Shown here piece by piece: positions 29,715 through 39,218 of a DNA stretch of 64,000 nt. Positions within the stretch are counted from its first letter, which is position 1. Every line of letters begins with the position of its first letter. Source of the DNA: a virus; the IMG/VR virus record IMGVR_UViG_3300031952_000005, positions 1 to 64,000 of that record. One strand, 5' to 3'. The notes beneath the pieces were generated by a model, which had not been told where the DNA came from, did no database searches, and saw only the letters and a list, made by a program, of their open reading frames with translations. Both the position numbers and the translations under genes were made by a program.

Positions 29715-30989
29715 TTATACTCCGTAACTAGCTACTTGACTACCTGTTGAATCAACTGTTGCACAATTTTGCAACCTAACTGCAACAGCTGTTGAACTTG
29801 TTCCTAATTCTGTAACAAACTGAGCTGGCGTCATAAGTAAACTTCCTACAGTTGCATCAGTCAAAGTACCTAAAAGAACTGTATTAGGATTAGGAACTCT
29901 AAGAGTACCAGTGAATTCACTTGCAGCACCATATACTGTTCCAAATCTAACATTATTAGTGGTTGGTTGTCCCAATGCACCTGATGAACCAATATACATT
30001 ATTTGATTACCACTTGCAAAAGTCTGATAAGTTATTGATGTAGTAGTTGGTTCTATTGTTATTTTAGGTGCAAACACTGCTTGCCATTGATTATGATTAA
30101 ATAATAAACCACTCACCTTAACTAAACCTTGTGTACTAGCAACTCCATTACCAGCACCATTTGGTGATAAAACAGATATTGGACCACTAACTGTAACACC
30201 ACCTGTAGTTGTACTAACACCAGCGCCAGTATTATTAACATTGATAGCTCCTGTTACACTTACAGTTGCTGTAGGTGAATTAATTGCAGCACCTACACCA
30301 GTATTATTTATATCTCCAATAACATTTACTTGTGTTCCACCAGCAATATTTGCATTACCACTTGTATTTATCTGTCCTGTAATATTTATTGTTCCACTAG
30401 CTGAAATAATCCCACCACCAGCAGCACCACCACCACTAACTATTCCGTTGATATTTAATGTTCCACCAGCTACAAGAATACAAGCATTTCCAGATGAAGC
30501 ACCAGCACCTGTTGTTGATACAATACCATTTATAGTTAAGATACCTGTTGATGTTCCTTGAATATGATATCTACCACTAAACGTACCTGTATTATAAGTA
30601 ATATCTCCATTAATTGTTAATGAACCTGTATTAGAATGTAATACACTAACTTGACTTGCTGTATTAGATATTGTTGCTGGTAATGTAACATTAAGAGTTG
30701 CTGTAGTTCCACTACCACCAGCAAATTGAACTGGTGGTGTAGTAGAACCTATATAGATACCTTGACTTGATGTGCAAGTTAAATTACTACCATTATTTAA
30801 GTTAAATAGTCCACCAGCTACTATTGGTGCAGCAGCTGTACTTCTAACAGATAATACAGTAAAAGCTCCATTTACTTGAACAGTAAAATTATTTGAGAAT
30901 ACATCATCAGCAGCAGTTGGTACAGTACCAGTATTCCAAGTTGAACCACTTGACCAGTTTCCATTTGCTATTGCATATACATTTGCCAT
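29715..30989 (-). CDS. Beta-helix tail-fibre or adhesin-like protein
   Basis: 424 residues. The start MANVYAIANGNWSSGSTWNT, GTVPTAADDV is the typical opening of flavobacterial G8-like/right-handed beta-helix surface proteins. The middle is a string of imperfect repeats of the form (V/I)-x-(I/V)-x-G-x-I-(N/S)-x-(T/S)-G: ITGQINTSGNANI, VIGDINNTGVGAAI, VTGAINVNNTGAGV, VSGPISVLS. The C-terminus is compact (LGTSSTAVAVRLQNCATVDS). In this place, next to the tail-fibre gene, it is likely a receptor-binding or fibre-tip protein. Confidence 0.75.
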   Translation of the reverse strand: MANVYAIANGNWSSGSTWNTGTVPTAADDVFSNNFTVQVNGAFTVLSVRSTAAAPIVAGGLFNLNNGSNLTCTSSQGIYIGSTTPPVQFAGGSGTTATLNVTLPATISNTASQVSVLHSNTGSLTINGDITYNTGTFSGRYHIQGTSTGILTINGIVSTTGAGASSGNACILVAGGTLNINGIVSGGGAAGGGIISASGTINITGQINTSGNANIAGGTQVNVIGDINNTGVGAAINSPTATVSVTGAINVNNTGAGVSTTTGGVTVSGPISVLSPNGAGNGVASTQGLVKVSGLLFNHNQWQAVFAPKITIEPTTTSITYQTFASGNQIMYIGSSGALGQPTTNNVRFGTVYGAASEFTGTLRVPNPNTVLLGTLTDATVGSLLMTPAQFVTELGTSSTAVAVRLQNCATVDSTGSQVASYGV

Positions 30990-30995
30990 ATCTTA

Positions 30996-31304
30996 TTAAA
31001 GTTGTTTTGTATTTATAAAGTATTGAATACCTGTTATGATATATCCCATTGCCTGAGCTAAATCTGCATCATTTTCTGCTTCTTTGTAAATGTCAGTCAT
31101 ATAGATAGAATACCTACCATCAGTATATACATCCATTAAACCATTAGGTAAAACTCTATAAGGTGTTAAAAGCATTGATACATTACCTTCAATGTCTGCT
31201 GCTGGTGTTGTCTCATCATATTTAGGTGAGATAGCTAAATTTACTAGTAAGTATGGATATGTAAATCCATTATTTTCTATTACTCTTGTTGTTGAAATTG
31301 GCAT
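30996..31304 (-). CDS. Small tail-region protein
   Basis: 102 residues, MPISTTRVIENNGFTYPYLL, then VNLAISPKYDETTPAADIEG, VSMLLTPYRVLPNGLM and a C-terminal helix. The pattern suits a small structural adaptor; it lies between two fibre-type genes with short gaps. No family recognised with certainty. Confidence 0.65.
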   Translation of the reverse strand: MPISTTRVIENNGFTYPYLLVNLAISPKYDETTPAADIEGNVSMLLTPYRVLPNGLMDVYTDGRYSIYMTDIYKEAENDADLAQAMGYIITGIQYFINTKQL

Positions 31305-31332
31305 ATTATTTTTTTTATATTTTGTTATTTTA

Positions 31333-33258
31333 TTATGTGTATATTACTGTTACTCTGTCTGTCCAAGCAACATTTGTTGCAACACCTTTTGTTACAGAAC
31401 CAAAAGCATTTATAGTTAATCTTGTTATTGTCCAAACATTAGCTGATTCAGAACTTCCTTGAACAGCATAACCATTATATGAATAACTATTACTACCATC
31501 AAAGTTAGTAAAAGAATGTCTTCTAATAAATGATGAACCAGGTGTAACATTCAATGGAATTGGAACAAATGTTCTTACAGGTGTAGTACCACCAAATTGA
31601 AACTGATAACTTGGGTTTGAACCACCAGCTATTCTATTAGCATAAAATTTTAATACTATTCTATCTGTTGATAGAAAATTACCATCATTCCATAAACCAA
31701 TTGCAAAAAACTCAGAATAGGTACCATTACCAATAGGTAAAGTATTATCAGATGTTGCTACAAGTGTTTCTGTTCCACCACTAGTTCTTTTATAAGCTTG
31801 AAAATAAAAAGTAGCATCACCACTACCACTTACTCTTCTTATGTTACCAACAGTTGTAATGTTAAATACACCAGGGTTGCCAATTATAATATTTACTGGT
31901 GATGCTAATGCAGAAATAAATTGTGATGTACCAGTAATAGCACCTGTTGATACATCTGTAGCACCAGTGTTATAACTTGGGTCTGTTATACTAGTAACTA
32001 ATTTAGAATAACCACTAATATCACTAGCAGCAGTTGTTGGATATAAAATTAAGTTACTTGGTAAATCTTGTAAAGATATAAAATGTGTGCTACCATTATC
32101 ACCATCGTTTATTAATTCTGATGTTTTGGTTACCGTTGTACCCAATGTACCATCACCTTTTACATATTGAGCTGTTGTACCTGCACCTGTTATAGCAAAT
32201 GTTCCTGATGAAGTTATAGGAGTAGTAGGTGTAACATTAAATGCTGAAGGTAAAGTTAGTCCAACAGAAGTTACTGTTCCTGAACCTGAAGATATTGTCC
32301 AACTTCTATCAGCAGTTAAATCATAAGTAACGCCATTAATAGTTAATGTTCTTGCATTTGTTACAGGAGTATACCCAAGAGCTGTTGTTACATCTGAAGA
32401 TGTTATTCCTGTTAAGTATATAGATGTATCAAGAGTGAATACGCCTGCGGCTGTCATTTTTACAAATGGTGTACCGCTAGTCCATGTAGGATAGTTTAAC
32501 GCTCCCCAAGTACCTACAGTTGGTATTGTAGGTTTATTTAATATCTGATTGTTACCAGTTGCTGAGTTCCAATTCATAGGTTGTTGAACAATTGGAAATC
32601 CTGTACCAATATTTGTCCAATATAGTGTACTAGTAGGTATTATAGAATCGTTACTAGCTATGCATCTGTAAACATCTCCAAGATAATATACAATATCACC
32701 TATTACATATTCATTATTTGTTGCTGCTAAGTGGTCTGTTGAAAATGGTAAAGCTGAAAGTATAGTTGGTGGTGGACTTACAATACTTGACCAGTTATAT
32801 GACACACCATCTATATTAATTGTATCAAGATCAATAGTTAAATTATGTGCAGCATTTAAATTATCAACTATTTTTATAGTTGCAAATGCATCATTATTTA
32901 AATAAAGTGTTCTGTTATTTACAAAATTTGTAGATTGAATATCTGCAGTACTAGTACCACCAAAGTTAGAAATAGCATTTCCCGCATTAACAACTAACTG
33001 TAAAGATTGTTGTGGATTAATATTACTAATAGCATAATCTAATTTTTCAAGTGCTGATAGTACAGTATCATTTGCAGTAATTACGCCTGGAAGAGGTGTA
33101 AAGTTATCAAGTGGTCTATCTAATACTACATCAGAAATAGTTGTACCATCAAATAGTTTAAAATATCCATCTTTTAAATAAAATTTTTTAAAACCAGTTT
33201 GTACACCTCCAGGTGCTCCTGTATAATTAATAACATGTATAGGTGCAATAAATTTCAT
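31333..33258 (-). CDS. Tail fibre protein
   Basis: 641 residues. The N-terminal part (FKKFYLKDGYFKLFDGTTIS, NDTVLSALEKLDYAISN) looks like the attachment section. The middle contains typical fibre repeats: LGYTPVTNARTLTINGVTYD, GSGTVTSVGLTLPSAFNVTP, GTTAQYVKGDGTLGTTVTKT and STHFISLQDLPSN. The C-terminal 200 residues are a distinct beta domain (PVNIIIGNPGVFNITTVGNI, STDRIVLKFYANRI), probably the receptor-binding tip. These composition and repeat features are common to Bacteroidota phage tail fibres. Confidence 0.82.
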   Translation of the reverse strand: MKFIAPIHVINYTGAPGGVQTGFKKFYLKDGYFKLFDGTTISDVVLDRPLDNFTPLPGVITANDTVLSALEKLDYAISNINPQQSLQLVVNAGNAISNFGGTSTADIQSTNFVNNRTLYLNNDAFATIKIVDNLNAAHNLTIDLDTINIDGVSYNWSSIVSPPPTILSALPFSTDHLAATNNEYVIGDIVYYLGDVYRCIASNDSIIPTSTLYWTNIGTGFPIVQQPMNWNSATGNNQILNKPTIPTVGTWGALNYPTWTSGTPFVKMTAAGVFTLDTSIYLTGITSSDVTTALGYTPVTNARTLTINGVTYDLTADRSWTISSGSGTVTSVGLTLPSAFNVTPTTPITSSGTFAITGAGTTAQYVKGDGTLGTTVTKTSELINDGDNGSTHFISLQDLPSNLILYPTTAASDISGYSKLVTSITDPSYNTGATDVSTGAITGTSQFISALASPVNIIIGNPGVFNITTVGNIRRVSGSGDATFYFQAYKRTSGGTETLVATSDNTLPIGNGTYSEFFAIGLWNDGNFLSTDRIVLKFYANRIAGGSNPSYQFQFGGTTPVRTFVPIPLNVTPGSSFIRRHSFTNFDGSNSYSYNGYAVQGSSESANVWTITRLTINAFGSVTKGVATNVAWTDRVTVIYT

Positions 33259-33286
33259 AGTAAATAATATGTTACACTATAATATA

Positions 33287-33294
33287 CAAAATTA
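33287..33294 (-). promoter_or_regulatory. Candidate late minus-7 element
   Basis: TAATTTTG on the - strand (33294-33287), 28 bases before the tail fibre ATG at 33258, in the 44-base gap. It fits TAnnTTTG, but no TTTG lies 19-21 bases upstream. Could be a late-type or chance element. Confidence 0.3.
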
Positions 33295-33302
33295 TATACA
33301 AA

Positions 33303-36300
33303 TTATTGATTACGTTTCATAATATCTATTCTCCAATTTGGATCTGCAATGTCTCTAAAGTTTTTAATACCAGTAAGATCGTAAAAATCTTTCATGATTT
33401 TTGCATCACCTTTCTCGTAACCACCAGCTTGTCTCATGTAGTGAGAATCTTTCCAGATTTCATATTTCCATCCACCATCATCTTCATCTGGTTCTTCTGA
33501 ACCATTAATTATCATTGATAGCATTAAGTTTAACATGTGACTACTTGTTGCCATTATTGCGTTTAACTCTCGAGTGTATGCAGTAAATGTTGTAAAGTTT
33601 TTAATATATTCTTTAGAACCTCCTCCAACAGGAAACATTGAGTTTGTTTCACCTTGCACACCCCATAAAACTCTGATTGCATTACCTTCTAAGAAAGAAA
33701 GTTCTTCATCATCATCATCTTTTTTACGAACATATACTAGTGCCATCATACTTAATACAGTAAATAACGCCATCATTATTGCATCGCGTTTTGCTTGATT
33801 AACTTTTCTACTATAAAAGTCATTCATTTTACTTTTGTTAGAACGCATTATGTGTTTGCTACCTAGTACTACATGTTTTGCAACTTCTCCTGGACCATAG
33901 TATTTTACTGCAGTAGCAAATGCTCTCCAGTATCCAACAGCAACTTCGCCTGCTTCATAGTTAGGTCTAAGATATCCAAATCTATTTAACATCTGAGGTA
34001 TTACATATTTTCTAAAGAAAAATACAAGTTTACCAGTTACAGTTTCTTCAAATGCAGTTTGATCTGATTTAGCATAGTTACCCTGTGCTCTACGCATTTC
34101 AGAATAAATAGTATTTCGCAATCTGTTTTCATCTTCTTGTGTATATTCTACATCAGCACGTCTTACAATAGCACCACTGGTATCTTTAATATATACTTCA
34201 TGTGCAGGTATAACTTCCTCTTCTCCTTCTGCATTCTTTCTGTATACTTTTTGACCATTTGCATCAATATCAAATGTTTTATATTTGTAACGATTTAGTA
34301 TAGCATACATTACTGTTACACCTATTTCAGTGTCACCTTTATCTTGTAATAAATATCCAAGTTCTTGTACATTCATTGCTTTTGCTAATAATCTTCTTGA
34401 GCTGTCACCAGTAACTTCATCAACGTATTTTAGATAATCTTTTTGCATTGGATTAAATAATCTGTACATCATGGTAGATTTACTAATGTCACTAACTCTA
34501 CCCCAGTCACCAAAATAGTTTTTGATAAATGCGTTTTCACCAAGTCCATATACTTGTCCTTTTGCCCACATGTAGTCTTCTTGACTGTAGTGATCACTTT
34601 CTAATCCACCTGCAGCAATGAATGCTTGTACATTACCAGATACGTAGTTCTTAGTCTGGTTAACAACATCAAATCCAATTCTGATAAAACTGGTATACGA
34701 CATTACATTATTTACAATCTTGGTAAGTTTTCTATTAAGATATGTAAGTGACTGATCTTGTGCATTAATAAACTTTCTCCTTTCAAATTTAAGTATAGAA
34801 ACCACATTATCAAGTTCTTTAAGACGTTTGTTCATATCAATAGGTCTACCATCTTTATCTGTTACAACTGCTTTGTTTTGAATAGACTTTTTTAAATCTT
34901 CAGATAGTAATTCTATACCTGCAATAAATATATCTCCTACTGGTGCAATTTCTTGCATTGCAATATTATAATGTGCTTCAGTAGTCCATTTAATTAAACA
35001 TCCTATTGCGTCTTTTGATTGCATGTTCTCAGGAAGTTGATCATTAAATCGCTGTCTAATTCTACCACCATTATCACCAAATGTATTATTTACAGTATCT
35101 TGTACACTATGCGTTTTCCATGCTTTGTCAATGTATTGCTCCCATCTATTTTTTGCACCTTCAATTACACCTTCTCTTGAGAAGTTCTGCATTGTAGTTG
35201 ACGCAAATCCAGGAACCATGTATCCAATTTTTTTACCATCTGTTCTTACTTGCAGGTCAAAAAACATCTTAGTTAGTTTATTATAGAAATTGAACAACTG
35301 TGGATCTTGCATTATGTTCATGTATTTACCACTAATATTTTCTGCTTTATAAGCAGAACGATCAATTTGATACACATCATCAGCATCTTTGTATATACCT
35401 TTTGGCATTGGTATACCATCAGGTGATTTTAAAAAGTCTGGATTATAAGATGATTCCTTAAGTTTTTTGATTTTGTATTTTGGATGAGGCAATGTTTCCA
35501 TAAATTCAGCAGCAGCACTAGGTGCAGGAAGTCTCTGATAGTTAAATGATTTTGCAACCATTCTTTTATAAATGTCTTCTTCAGTATCTAGTATACTTTT
35601 ATACGCTTCTTCATGAGTTAGATTGTACCATTTTTGAAATTCTTTTTCGTGTATGTCAAACTGATTTTCTTGGTCAATAACAGCTTTTGTTGCTTCAGTA
35701 ATTAAAGCAGCATCTTTTAAATCTTTTGCTTTTTCTAATGTTAGTTTTGCATTTACTAGTAATTTCTTAGAACTATACAATGCTTTTATTTTTACATCTC
35801 TTATTCTAAGATATGATTTAGTCAACTGCATTGACGCAATTCTGTTAATCTGTTCTTTTATAGAAGTAGATCTTTGTTTTTCTTCTGGAGTTAACTTACT
35901 CATATCAAAAGTCTTACCTTCAAATATAGACTCAAGTTGTGCTTCTATATCAGCAATGTTTTCAGCATCTTCTTCTGTAACAAATTGTGATTGAAGTATA
36001 CCTGCTACTTTGTGAGGTTTTAATATTTCTGAACGCTGTTTTATTAAATCAGCAACAGCAGAATCAGAACCAAATATTTCTGCGCGTTGTTCGTATAAAT
36101 CTGATAATACAGTGTACCATCCTTTTACCAGTTGACCATTAACTTCTTTGTCAGAAGTAGGAACAGTAACCTGGTTATCTTCAAACCATTTTTTAAGTAA
36201 CTCAGGATGCTCTTGAAACTTTGCAATTGCATCTGCTTTTTTTCTTTCAAAGTATGCTATACTTGTATCAAAATCAAAAAGATTATTAAACTCTTCCATG

Positions 36301-39215
36301 TATACAGCATACTGTGGATTAATCTTTTTTGCTTTGTTTCTTAATACACGAATGTCATCTTCTAATTCTTGCAGTCTATCAAAGTCATTGTCATCAAGTA
36401 ACACTTCATTTCCTTTTCCTACTTGGAATGTAATTTGTTGAATTTCAAAATATTTTTCCTGCAGTTCATTTCTAATGTCTTCAGGCATTAACTCTTGCAG
36501 TTTATAAAATGATTCATTAAATGGTAAAGATGTATTATATATTAACCATCTAATTCTTTCTGTATTAAACGCTTCTTTTTCTTTATACTTGTCAAACAAC
36601 TGTTGTTTAGCAGCATCATGTTCAGGAGTGCCAAATTTAGTATTTACCTCACTTACAAGAACACGTATATCAGCATTTAATTCTCTTAGTTTTGAAGTGT
36701 ATTCTTTATAGGTGTTTTCATATTGCTGACTGTATGGTTTATTAAAAGTAAGATTTCTTCTATCTTCATATTCACCAGTGTCTTTATTGAAAACTTTATA
36801 ATCTCTCCACTCAGATATTGCATCATTTAATTCATCAACAGTAAATCTTTTTAATAACTCATCTCTGTCTTTATCAAATTGCATAACAGCAAGGTCATTT
36901 TGCATATTGTATACAGCACGTGCTTGTCCATTTTTGTACATTTGTGTCATTGCAGATATTGCAAGGTCACTATTAGATGCAGATGCAATACCTTGGTCTA
37001 ATAATAATCCTGAAAATAATGATGTACTATTATAAATATCTTGTGAACCAATGTACACTTGTGAATTTGGATCAGTAACAGCATTAATATATTTCTTTAA
37101 TGCTTCTACGTTAAATTCTATTCCAGTAGTAACATACGCGCGTAAACGTAATAACTCAAGTTCTTTACGTTGTATATTGTCTAGTAGATTTTTATTAGTA
37201 ACATTACCTTTTGTAACTTTTTCTACAAACTCAGGTGATATTAATGATATTAAACTTCCTTTTAATTGCTTGAATAATCCTGCTGCTTTACCAGCTTTCA
37301 TATCCTCTAGTTCTTTTTCTAGTTGTGCAATTTTTGGTAAAAGTGCTTCACGTGTTTGTTTATTTACAGAAGAAAACACTGCTTCACCTGGAGTCATAAG
37401 TATCTTTACACCGTTTAGTAAAAATGCCTCTCTAAAATTAGACTCAATAGTTAAGTGATTTAATTCTAGCCGAGTTAATTTCTGATATACAGGACTGCTT
37501 AATGAAATATTATTTTCTGGATTTTTACTTGCGTCGTTAATAATGTTTTTTAATATTTCAACAATATCGCGTAGACCTTTGGATCTTGAAAATGCTTGAT
37601 GTATTTGTGTAGTATCTGTAGTAAAAAAATCTAGTGTGCCATTTCTAAATGATTTAATTGCTTCTTCTGACAAATCAGATAACTTTTGTAAGTCTTCTTC
37701 AGCAGCTGCTAGTATATTAAAAAAGTTATTTTGATATGCTTTATCTGTATTAGATGACTTTTCAACATACTGATTAAACGTTGTAAGAGTTTGTCTTCTT
37801 GTTGCAAGTAACTCGCGTAATGGTGTAGTGTTCTTACCTTGAGAATCTAACTCGTTAATTCTATTACGAATTTCTTCAATCTGTTGTTTATACGCTTCTT
37901 TTAATGCATCCATTATTCTCTGGTTTTCTTCTGCAGTAGGAGTAAACTCTAGAGTCTGAAAGTTTTTTAAAAGTTTATCTTCAACTTCTTTGTTACCAAT
38001 TGGTATTTCTTTATCGATGGCATCACGATATTCTTTTAATCTTCTAGCAGTTTCTAGTGGTTGTGTAACCCAGAATCCTGTAGTATTAGATGGAGTTACT
38101 GCGTATGTTGCATAGTCCCAGTAGTTATTACCTTGAAATATATGTAAAACCTCGCCTAAGAATTTGTTGTTAGCATCTGTCTGATACATAAGAGCAACAA
38201 TCTTACTTTCTTCTGTAACAAGTCCTATTTGACCAAGCATGTTTTCATATGCTTTTAACTGCAGTGTCCAGTTATCGTATGCTGTTCTATTTAAATTTAC
38301 ATTTTCTAATTCACCAGCCATTCCTTTCTGACCTTTTACAAGATAAGAAGTATTAGCAAGATTTTCAAATGCTCTATCTCTATCTACTTCAACACCAAAT
38401 GGTGTAACAGTGACCATGTTGTGAACTTTTTTAGTCTTAAAGTCAAACACTTTTACTTTACCAGAGTTACTGATAAGAAGTAAATCTAAACGACCAACTA
38501 CAAAGTTACCATTAGCATCTTTACCAGCAAGTGTAATTTCAGGTAATATAATATAACCTTCATCTTTGTTTATAGATACATGTTTTGCAACGCGTGTTGC
38601 CATGTCAAATATCTTTTCTTTAGATAGTTCTTCAATATAAAATGGAGTTCTTTCTAAATACTTCTTGTATGTTTCATCAAAAAATTCTTCAGTAAGTACA
38701 ACTTCAATACTTGAGTTTTTCTTTAATGCTTCTATCTGTGCTTTCTCTAACACATTATGCATAAATGTACCAAACAATTTAAATGCTTCATACTTTAAAG
38801 GATCACCTTTAAACTCAGAAGAACCAATAAATGATGTTACAGAATAAGAAGGTAGTGTATTTCGACCATCTTTGCGTAATTCAATATTCTTTTCTAGAAA
38901 CGCTTGATAGTCTCTGTTGTTTTGCATTAACTTGCCAATTGCCTCACGTTGTGCATTGTTTGCAAATAAACTAATATTTGCTAGAGTAGCTGCTTGTTCT
39001 TTAGTTCTTTCCAGTTTAAATTCATCAGAGTGTCGAACATGTCGCTCATCAGTTTCTTCAACTTTCATACCAGCAATAAGAGCTTTTGCTTCATCAACTG
39101 ATGGAATAATATCTTGATTTAATGTAACAGCAGTTCTTGCAAGAGCTTCATTACCTTCAAATGCAGCAACAAGTGCTTTGAACATTGGATCATTTATGTT
39201 AATACAATTTGTCAT
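33303..39215 (-). CDS. Virion megaprotein with N-terminal RecB-like nuclease
   Basis: 1970 residues, the second giant gene downstream of the RNA polymerase-type protein. An N-terminal segment shows RecB-like nuclease motifs in order: FMHNVLEKA (H153), a conserved Glu in ILPEITLAG, VGRLDLLLI (D244), VKVFDFKTKK (D258-x-K260) and LQLKAYENML (Q319-x3-Y323). The middle 1000 residues are mostly coiled, charged helices. The C-terminal third has compact blocks (MNVQELGYLLQDKGDTEIGV, GKLVFFFRKYVIPQMLNRFG) and one membrane-like segment near residue 1815 (MMALFTVLSMMALVYV) followed by KKDDDDEE. Probably packaged in the virion and ejected with DNA. Confidence 0.8.
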   Translation of the reverse strand: MTNCININDPMFKALVAAFEGNEALARTAVTLNQDIIPSVDEAKALIAGMKVEETDERHVRHSDEFKLERTKEQAATLANISLFANNAQREAIGKLMQNNRDYQAFLEKNIELRKDGRNTLPSYSVTSFIGSSEFKGDPLKYEAFKLFGTFMHNVLEKAQIEALKKNSSIEVVLTEEFFDETYKKYLERTPFYIEELSKEKIFDMATRVAKHVSINKDEGYIILPEITLAGKDANGNFVVGRLDLLLISNSGKVKVFDFKTKKVHNMVTVTPFGVEVDRDRAFENLANTSYLVKGQKGMAGELENVNLNRTAYDNWTLQLKAYENMLGQIGLVTEESKIVALMYQTDANNKFLGEVLHIFQGNNYWDYATYAVTPSNTTGFWVTQPLETARRLKEYRDAIDKEIPIGNKEVEDKLLKNFQTLEFTPTAEENQRIMDALKEAYKQQIEEIRNRINELDSQGKNTTPLRELLATRRQTLTTFNQYVEKSSNTDKAYQNNFFNILAAAEEDLQKLSDLSEEAIKSFRNGTLDFFTTDTTQIHQAFSRSKGLRDIVEILKNIINDASKNPENNISLSSPVYQKLTRLELNHLTIESNFREAFLLNGVKILMTPGEAVFSSVNKQTREALLPKIAQLEKELEDMKAGKAAGLFKQLKGSLISLISPEFVEKVTKGNVTNKNLLDNIQRKELELLRLRAYVTTGIEFNVEALKKYINAVTDPNSQVYIGSQDIYNSTSLFSGLLLDQGIASASNSDLAISAMTQMYKNGQARAVYNMQNDLAVMQFDKDRDELLKRFTVDELNDAISEWRDYKVFNKDTGEYEDRRNLTFNKPYSQQYENTYKEYTSKLRELNADIRVLVSEVNTKFGTPEHDAAKQQLFDKYKEKEAFNTERIRWLIYNTSLPFNESFYKLQELMPEDIRNELQEKYFEIQQITFQVGKGNEVLLDDNDFDRLQELEDDIRVLRNKAKKINPQYAVYMEEFNNLFDFDTSIAYFERKKADAIAKFQEHPELLKKWFEDNQVTVPTSDKEVNGQLVKGWYTVLSDLYEQRAEIFGSDSAVADLIKQRSEILKPHKVAGILQSQFVTEEDAENIADIEAQLESIFEGKTFDMSKLTPEEKQRSTSIKEQINRIASMQLTKSYLRIRDVKIKALYSSKKLLVNAKLTLEKAKDLKDAALITEATKAVIDQENQFDIHEKEFQKWYNLTHEEAYKSILDTEEDIYKRMVAKSFNYQRLPAPSAAAEFMETLPHPKYKIKKLKESSYNPDFLKSPDGIPMPKGIYKDADDVYQIDRSAYKAENISGKYMNIMQDPQLFNFYNKLTKMFFDLQVRTDGKKIGYMVPGFASTTMQNFSREGVIEGAKNRWEQYIDKAWKTHSVQDTVNNTFGDNGGRIRQRFNDQLPENMQSKDAIGCLIKWTTEAHYNIAMQEIAPVGDIFIAGIELLSEDLKKSIQNKAVVTDKDGRPIDMNKRLKELDNVVSILKFERRKFINAQDQSLTYLNRKLTKIVNNVMSYTSFIRIGFDVVNQTKNYVSGNVQAFIAAGGLESDHYSQEDYMWAKGQVYGLGENAFIKNYFGDWGRVSDISKSTMMYRLFNPMQKDYLKYVDEVTGDSSRRLLAKAMNVQELGYLLQDKGDTEIGVTVMYAILNRYKYKTFDIDANGQKVYRKNAEGEEEVIPAHEVYIKDTSGAIVRRADVEYTQEDENRLRNTIYSEMRRAQGNYAKSDQTAFEETVTGKLVFFFRKYVIPQMLNRFGYLRPNYEAGEVAVGYWRAFATAVKYYGPGEVAKHVVLGSKHIMRSNKSKMNDFYSRKVNQAKRDAIMMALFTVLSMMALVYVRKKDDDDEELSFLEGNAIRVLWGVQGETNSMFPVGGGSKEYIKNFTTFTAYTRELNAIMATSSHMLNLMLSMIINGSEEPDEDDGGWKYEIWKDSHYMRQAGGYEKGDAKIMKDFYDLTGIKNFRDIADPNWRIDIMKRNQ

Positions 39216-39218
39216 ATC

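Noticed and set aside
30241-30561. + strand ORF of 106 codons, Pro/Ile/Val-rich
   Set aside because: It is the complement of Gly/Asn/Thr repeats in the beta-helix protein; its composition follows from that repeat.
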